NCBI GenBank assembly: GCA_910576535.1
Contig: CAJTKK010000004.1
Coordinates: 124,001 to 188,000, forward strand
Direction of reading: 5' to 3'
Length of the DNA stretch: 64,000 bases
Source of the DNA: an uncultured Lachnospiraceae bacterium
GTDB taxonomy: Bacteria > Bacillota > Clostridia > Lachnospirales > Lachnospiraceae
The stretch's first letter is position 1. Every line of letters begins with the position of its first letter. The notes beneath the pieces were generated by a model. That model ran no database searches, was not told the origin of the DNA, and saw nothing but the letters and a program-made list of their open reading frames with translations. The translations under genes and the position numbers were made by a program. Shown here one piece after another: positions 62,241 to 64,000 of the stretch.

Positions 62241-63659
62241 TCATACGCCAGCGCGCCTTCTCTCTTTCCCTGCTTTCCAATCTTTCAGCCAGTCGTAAAC
62301 CAGCATGGAAAGCGCCGTATAGAACAGCCCCATACTATAAATCATATAACGGGGCTGGCAGAAAATCATCGCGCCCACGACAACTGCATTTACCGCAATG
62401 CCGCCCAGCACGATTTCCGCCATTACCGCGCTCTTGTCCCGCTTCTTCCATCCCTTCTTTCTCCACACACCATAGGTATAAAGCCCAATATAGAAAAGAT
62501 ACGCCGCAGCCGCATAAATATTTAAATACCGGTTCACCCTTGCAATGGAATTGACAAACCCTTTCCATAGATTTGATGCATAAACCCTTGCCAGATCCCC
62601 TTTTTCCTGCCCAAGCAATGTTTTTACCATATCGCTGCAATATCTGTCATATTGCAAGACCGCCTCTATCTCCGTATACTCATAATTTTCTGCAATATAC
62701 CCCTGGATCACCGGATTGATAATGCCATAGCCAATAGCATCATAGCTGTCCGCATAATGGGAAGATAAATCCACCCATCCCTGCGGCGCATAGGTTATCT
62801 TCAGCCCCTGTCTTTCCGCTTCTGCCGAAATCTCTTCATACAGCCCTCTTAAAGTTTCGTCTTCAAATAATCCGGCGTCTTCTTCCCCCGCCGTATAGAT
62901 CAATGTGCAGAGCATTCCCATGGAATTGCCGGAATGCTCAATCCAGGCTCCCCTGACACAATAATTATAAAGCTTGTCCGTAAACCGACAGACCCCAAAA
63001 ATACCCGCCGTCATCAAAAGCAAAAGGAGCAGCTTTTTCCCGTTTCTTTCCTTTATCAGTTCATACAAAATGAAAACCGCCGCCATCAGGCAAAGGGTCA
63101 CCAGCATCTGCTTTCTTAAATTAACCAGCAAAAATGCAAAAAAAGCGGTTCCTCCCAGATTTTTTATTTTCTGTTCCGCCACATATTTGCAGAGCTGCAC
63201 AATAAACAGCACATACAGCGAAAGCCCCAGCCCCTCCGTCATAATGCTGTCGATATAGGAAGAACCTCTTACCGCCACAAACCGGCATAAAAAAGTCACC
63301 CCGAACTGGAAACCAACAGAAAGCAAAGCCAAAAACCTGCTCCCGTCTTTATACTCCTTCACCGTAACCGCCAGCTTCCATGTGGCATAAGCCGCAAGGA
63401 TGCTCTGGGCGACCACCACCGGCATCAAATAACCCTCTTCCCCAAATAGCCGGCGGAATATCCATAAAAATGTTGGATAAAGAGGTTCCCTCGTAATATT
63501 CATAGTCGCATAGCTCGGGGAATCCTTGCACCAGACCGGACCGTCATAAAATGGAAAAAAGAGATAAAAGCCTAATGCCGCGGCAAATAGGCAGATATCC
63601 CATTGATTCCAGCTTTTTCCTATTTTTTTCTTACTGTTCCTATTAATCCACATCGCCAT
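62241..63659 (-). CDS. Polytopic GT-C/GT39-like membrane protein
   Basis: The 472-residue protein has about ten helices. The first outer loop reads FYDGPVWCKDSPSYATMNIT, then REPLYPTFLWIFRRLFGEEG, resembling the D-S-x-x-Y and R-x-P-x-Y-P pattern of dolichol-phosphate-mannose-type glycosyltransferases. A soluble outer insertion lies around residues 250-330. Its start overlaps the end of the GtrB-like gene by 17 bases, linking it to a likely supplier of polyprenyl-phosphate sugar. Confidence 0.83.
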   Translation of the reverse strand: MAMWINRNSKKKIGKSWNQWDICLFAAALGFYLFFPFYDGPVWCKDSPSYATMNITREPLYPTFLWIFRRLFGEEGYLMPVVVAQSILAAYATWKLAVTVKEYKDGSRFLALLSVGFQFGVTFLCRFVAVRGSSYIDSIMTEGLGLSLYVLFIVQLCKYVAEQKIKNLGGTAFFAFLLVNLRKQMLVTLCLMAAVFILYELIKERNGKKLLLLLLMTAGIFGVCRFTDKLYNYCVRGAWIEHSGNSMGMLCTLIYTAGEEDAGLFEDETLRGLYEEISAEAERQGLKITYAPQGWVDLSSHYADSYDAIGYGIINPVIQGYIAENYEYTEIEAVLQYDRYCSDMVKTLLGQEKGDLARVYASNLWKGFVNSIARVNRYLNIYAAAAYLFYIGLYTYGVWRKKGWKKRDKSAVMAEIVLGGIAVNAVVVGAMIFCQPRYMIYSMGLFYTALSMLVYDWLKDWKAGKERRRAGV

Positions 63660-64000
63660 GCTCTTTCCGCCCTTGAATCATGTTCAGCCGGAATTCAAAA
63701 TCCCTCCGGTTCTTCAATGCCATATTGGACAAGATAAGCCCCGAAAAAAAAGATTGTATCGCAGCCAGCATTACAAAACCGCATACAAATAAGGTCGGGA
63801 ATTTATCCACCATTCCTGTCTTTACAAAATCAATCAGAACCGGTATAAAGAAAATAATGGACACCGCTGCCAAAAGCACCGCCAGCATCGTAAAAAAGCC
63901 AAGCGGCTTATAATCCTTATACAGCCTGCCTATGGTCCCCAATACCTTAATCCCGTCCGAATAGGTATTCAGCTTCGATTCGCTGCCTTCCGGCCTGTCC
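63643..64000 (-). CDS. GtrB/DPM1-like family 2 glycosyltransferase, C-terminal part (cut by window edge)
   Basis: The reverse strand is open to the right edge and reads DRPEGSESKLNTYSDGIKVL before the two C-terminal transmembrane helices. 'RPEGSxSKLNTYxDG' is the end of the catalytic domain of dolichol/undecaprenyl-phosphate glycosyltransferases. About 118 residues are visible; the catalytic half is outside the window. It would make a polyprenyl-phosphate sugar for the membrane GT-C proteins downstream, the first of which overlaps it. Confidence 0.88.
   Translation of the reverse strand, partial: DRPEGSESKLNTYSDGIKVLGTIGRLYKDYKPLGFFTMLAVLLAAVSIIFFIPVLIDFVKTGMVDKFPTLFVCGFVMLAAIQSFFSGLILSNMALKNRRDFEFRLNMIQGRKEHGDVD

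Noticed and set aside
1..64000. CRISPR arrays, insertion sequences, tRNA and rRNA genes
   Set aside because: No regularly spaced repeats, transposase motifs, terminal inverted repeats with target duplications, or conserved tRNA/rRNA sequences were seen on either strand by eye; a covariance-model or repeat search could still find weak cases.

Overview
The window looks like chromosomal DNA from a Gram-positive anaerobe of the class Clostridia, most likely a gut Lachnospiraceae. The evidence is moderate G+C, strong AGGAGG-type ribosome sites, sigma-A promoters with 17-bp spacers, a rubrerythrin/rubredoxin protein, LCP-family and Rgp/Wzt-like wall polysaccharide genes, and no outer-membrane genes. 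About 90% of the genes lie on the minus strand. I saw no rRNA, tRNA, CRISPR array or intact insertion sequence.

Left third (1-26 kb): housekeeping and small regulatory units. In order these are a MATE exporter cut by the window edge, ptsI, a double zinc-ribbon protein, a TetR/CPBP-protease/membrane-protein unit with a clear operator on its promoter, an NSS symporter followed by an Rrf2 regulator, a HAD phosphatase, the methionine importer metNIQ, cysK with a possible Rrf2/CymR-type operator, and a LacI-regulator/MATE pair. Next come a 703-residue fusion (rubredoxin, FMN glutamate-synthase domain, rubredoxin, rubrerythrin, rubredoxin) behind a perfect-consensus promoter with an operator-like dyad, and a carbamate kinase relative. 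A three-gene set follows: a ClpX-like ATPase with an acidic extension, a subtilase whose catalytic serine is a cysteine, and an LspA-like protein. The region ends with a TetR/membrane-protein pair on a perfect palindrome, an XRE-type membrane regulator and an HtrA protease.

Middle third (26-48 kb): one long minus-strand cell-wall polysaccharide locus. Reading with transcription it has rmlB, then rmlA, a membrane-anchored GH25 muramidase, rmlC, a Wzm-like permease, a Wzt-like ATPase with a C-terminal sugar-binding-type domain, a methyltransferase with a kinase-like domain, two large GT2 glycosyltransferases, a DUF1848 protein, a phosphosugar mutase, two more GT2 enzymes, a polyprenyl-phosphate sugar transferase, an LCP ligase and a last rhamnosyltransferase-like GT. 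The inferred pathway is that dTDP-rhamnose is made by RmlABC (RmlD is not in the window), a chain is built on undecaprenyl phosphate, its end is capped by the methyltransferase/kinase, the capped chain is recognised by the Wzt C-terminal domain and exported, and the LCP protein attaches it to peptidoglycan.

Right third (48-64 kb): polysaccharide decoration. It holds a small zinc-ribbon protein, three SGNH-type hydrolase relatives, an MBOAT O-acyltransferase, a UDP-galactopyranose-mutase-like flavoprotein, a radical SAM/SPASM protein paired with an SGNH lipoprotein, and several large polytopic proteins resembling GT-C glycosyltransferases. At the right edge is the C-terminal end of a GtrB/DPM1-like glycosyltransferase. 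These fit periplasm-side glycosylation and O-acetylation of the same or a second envelope polymer. A cluster of three DnaA-box-like 9-mers lies between the two polysaccharide blocks, upstream of rmlB.
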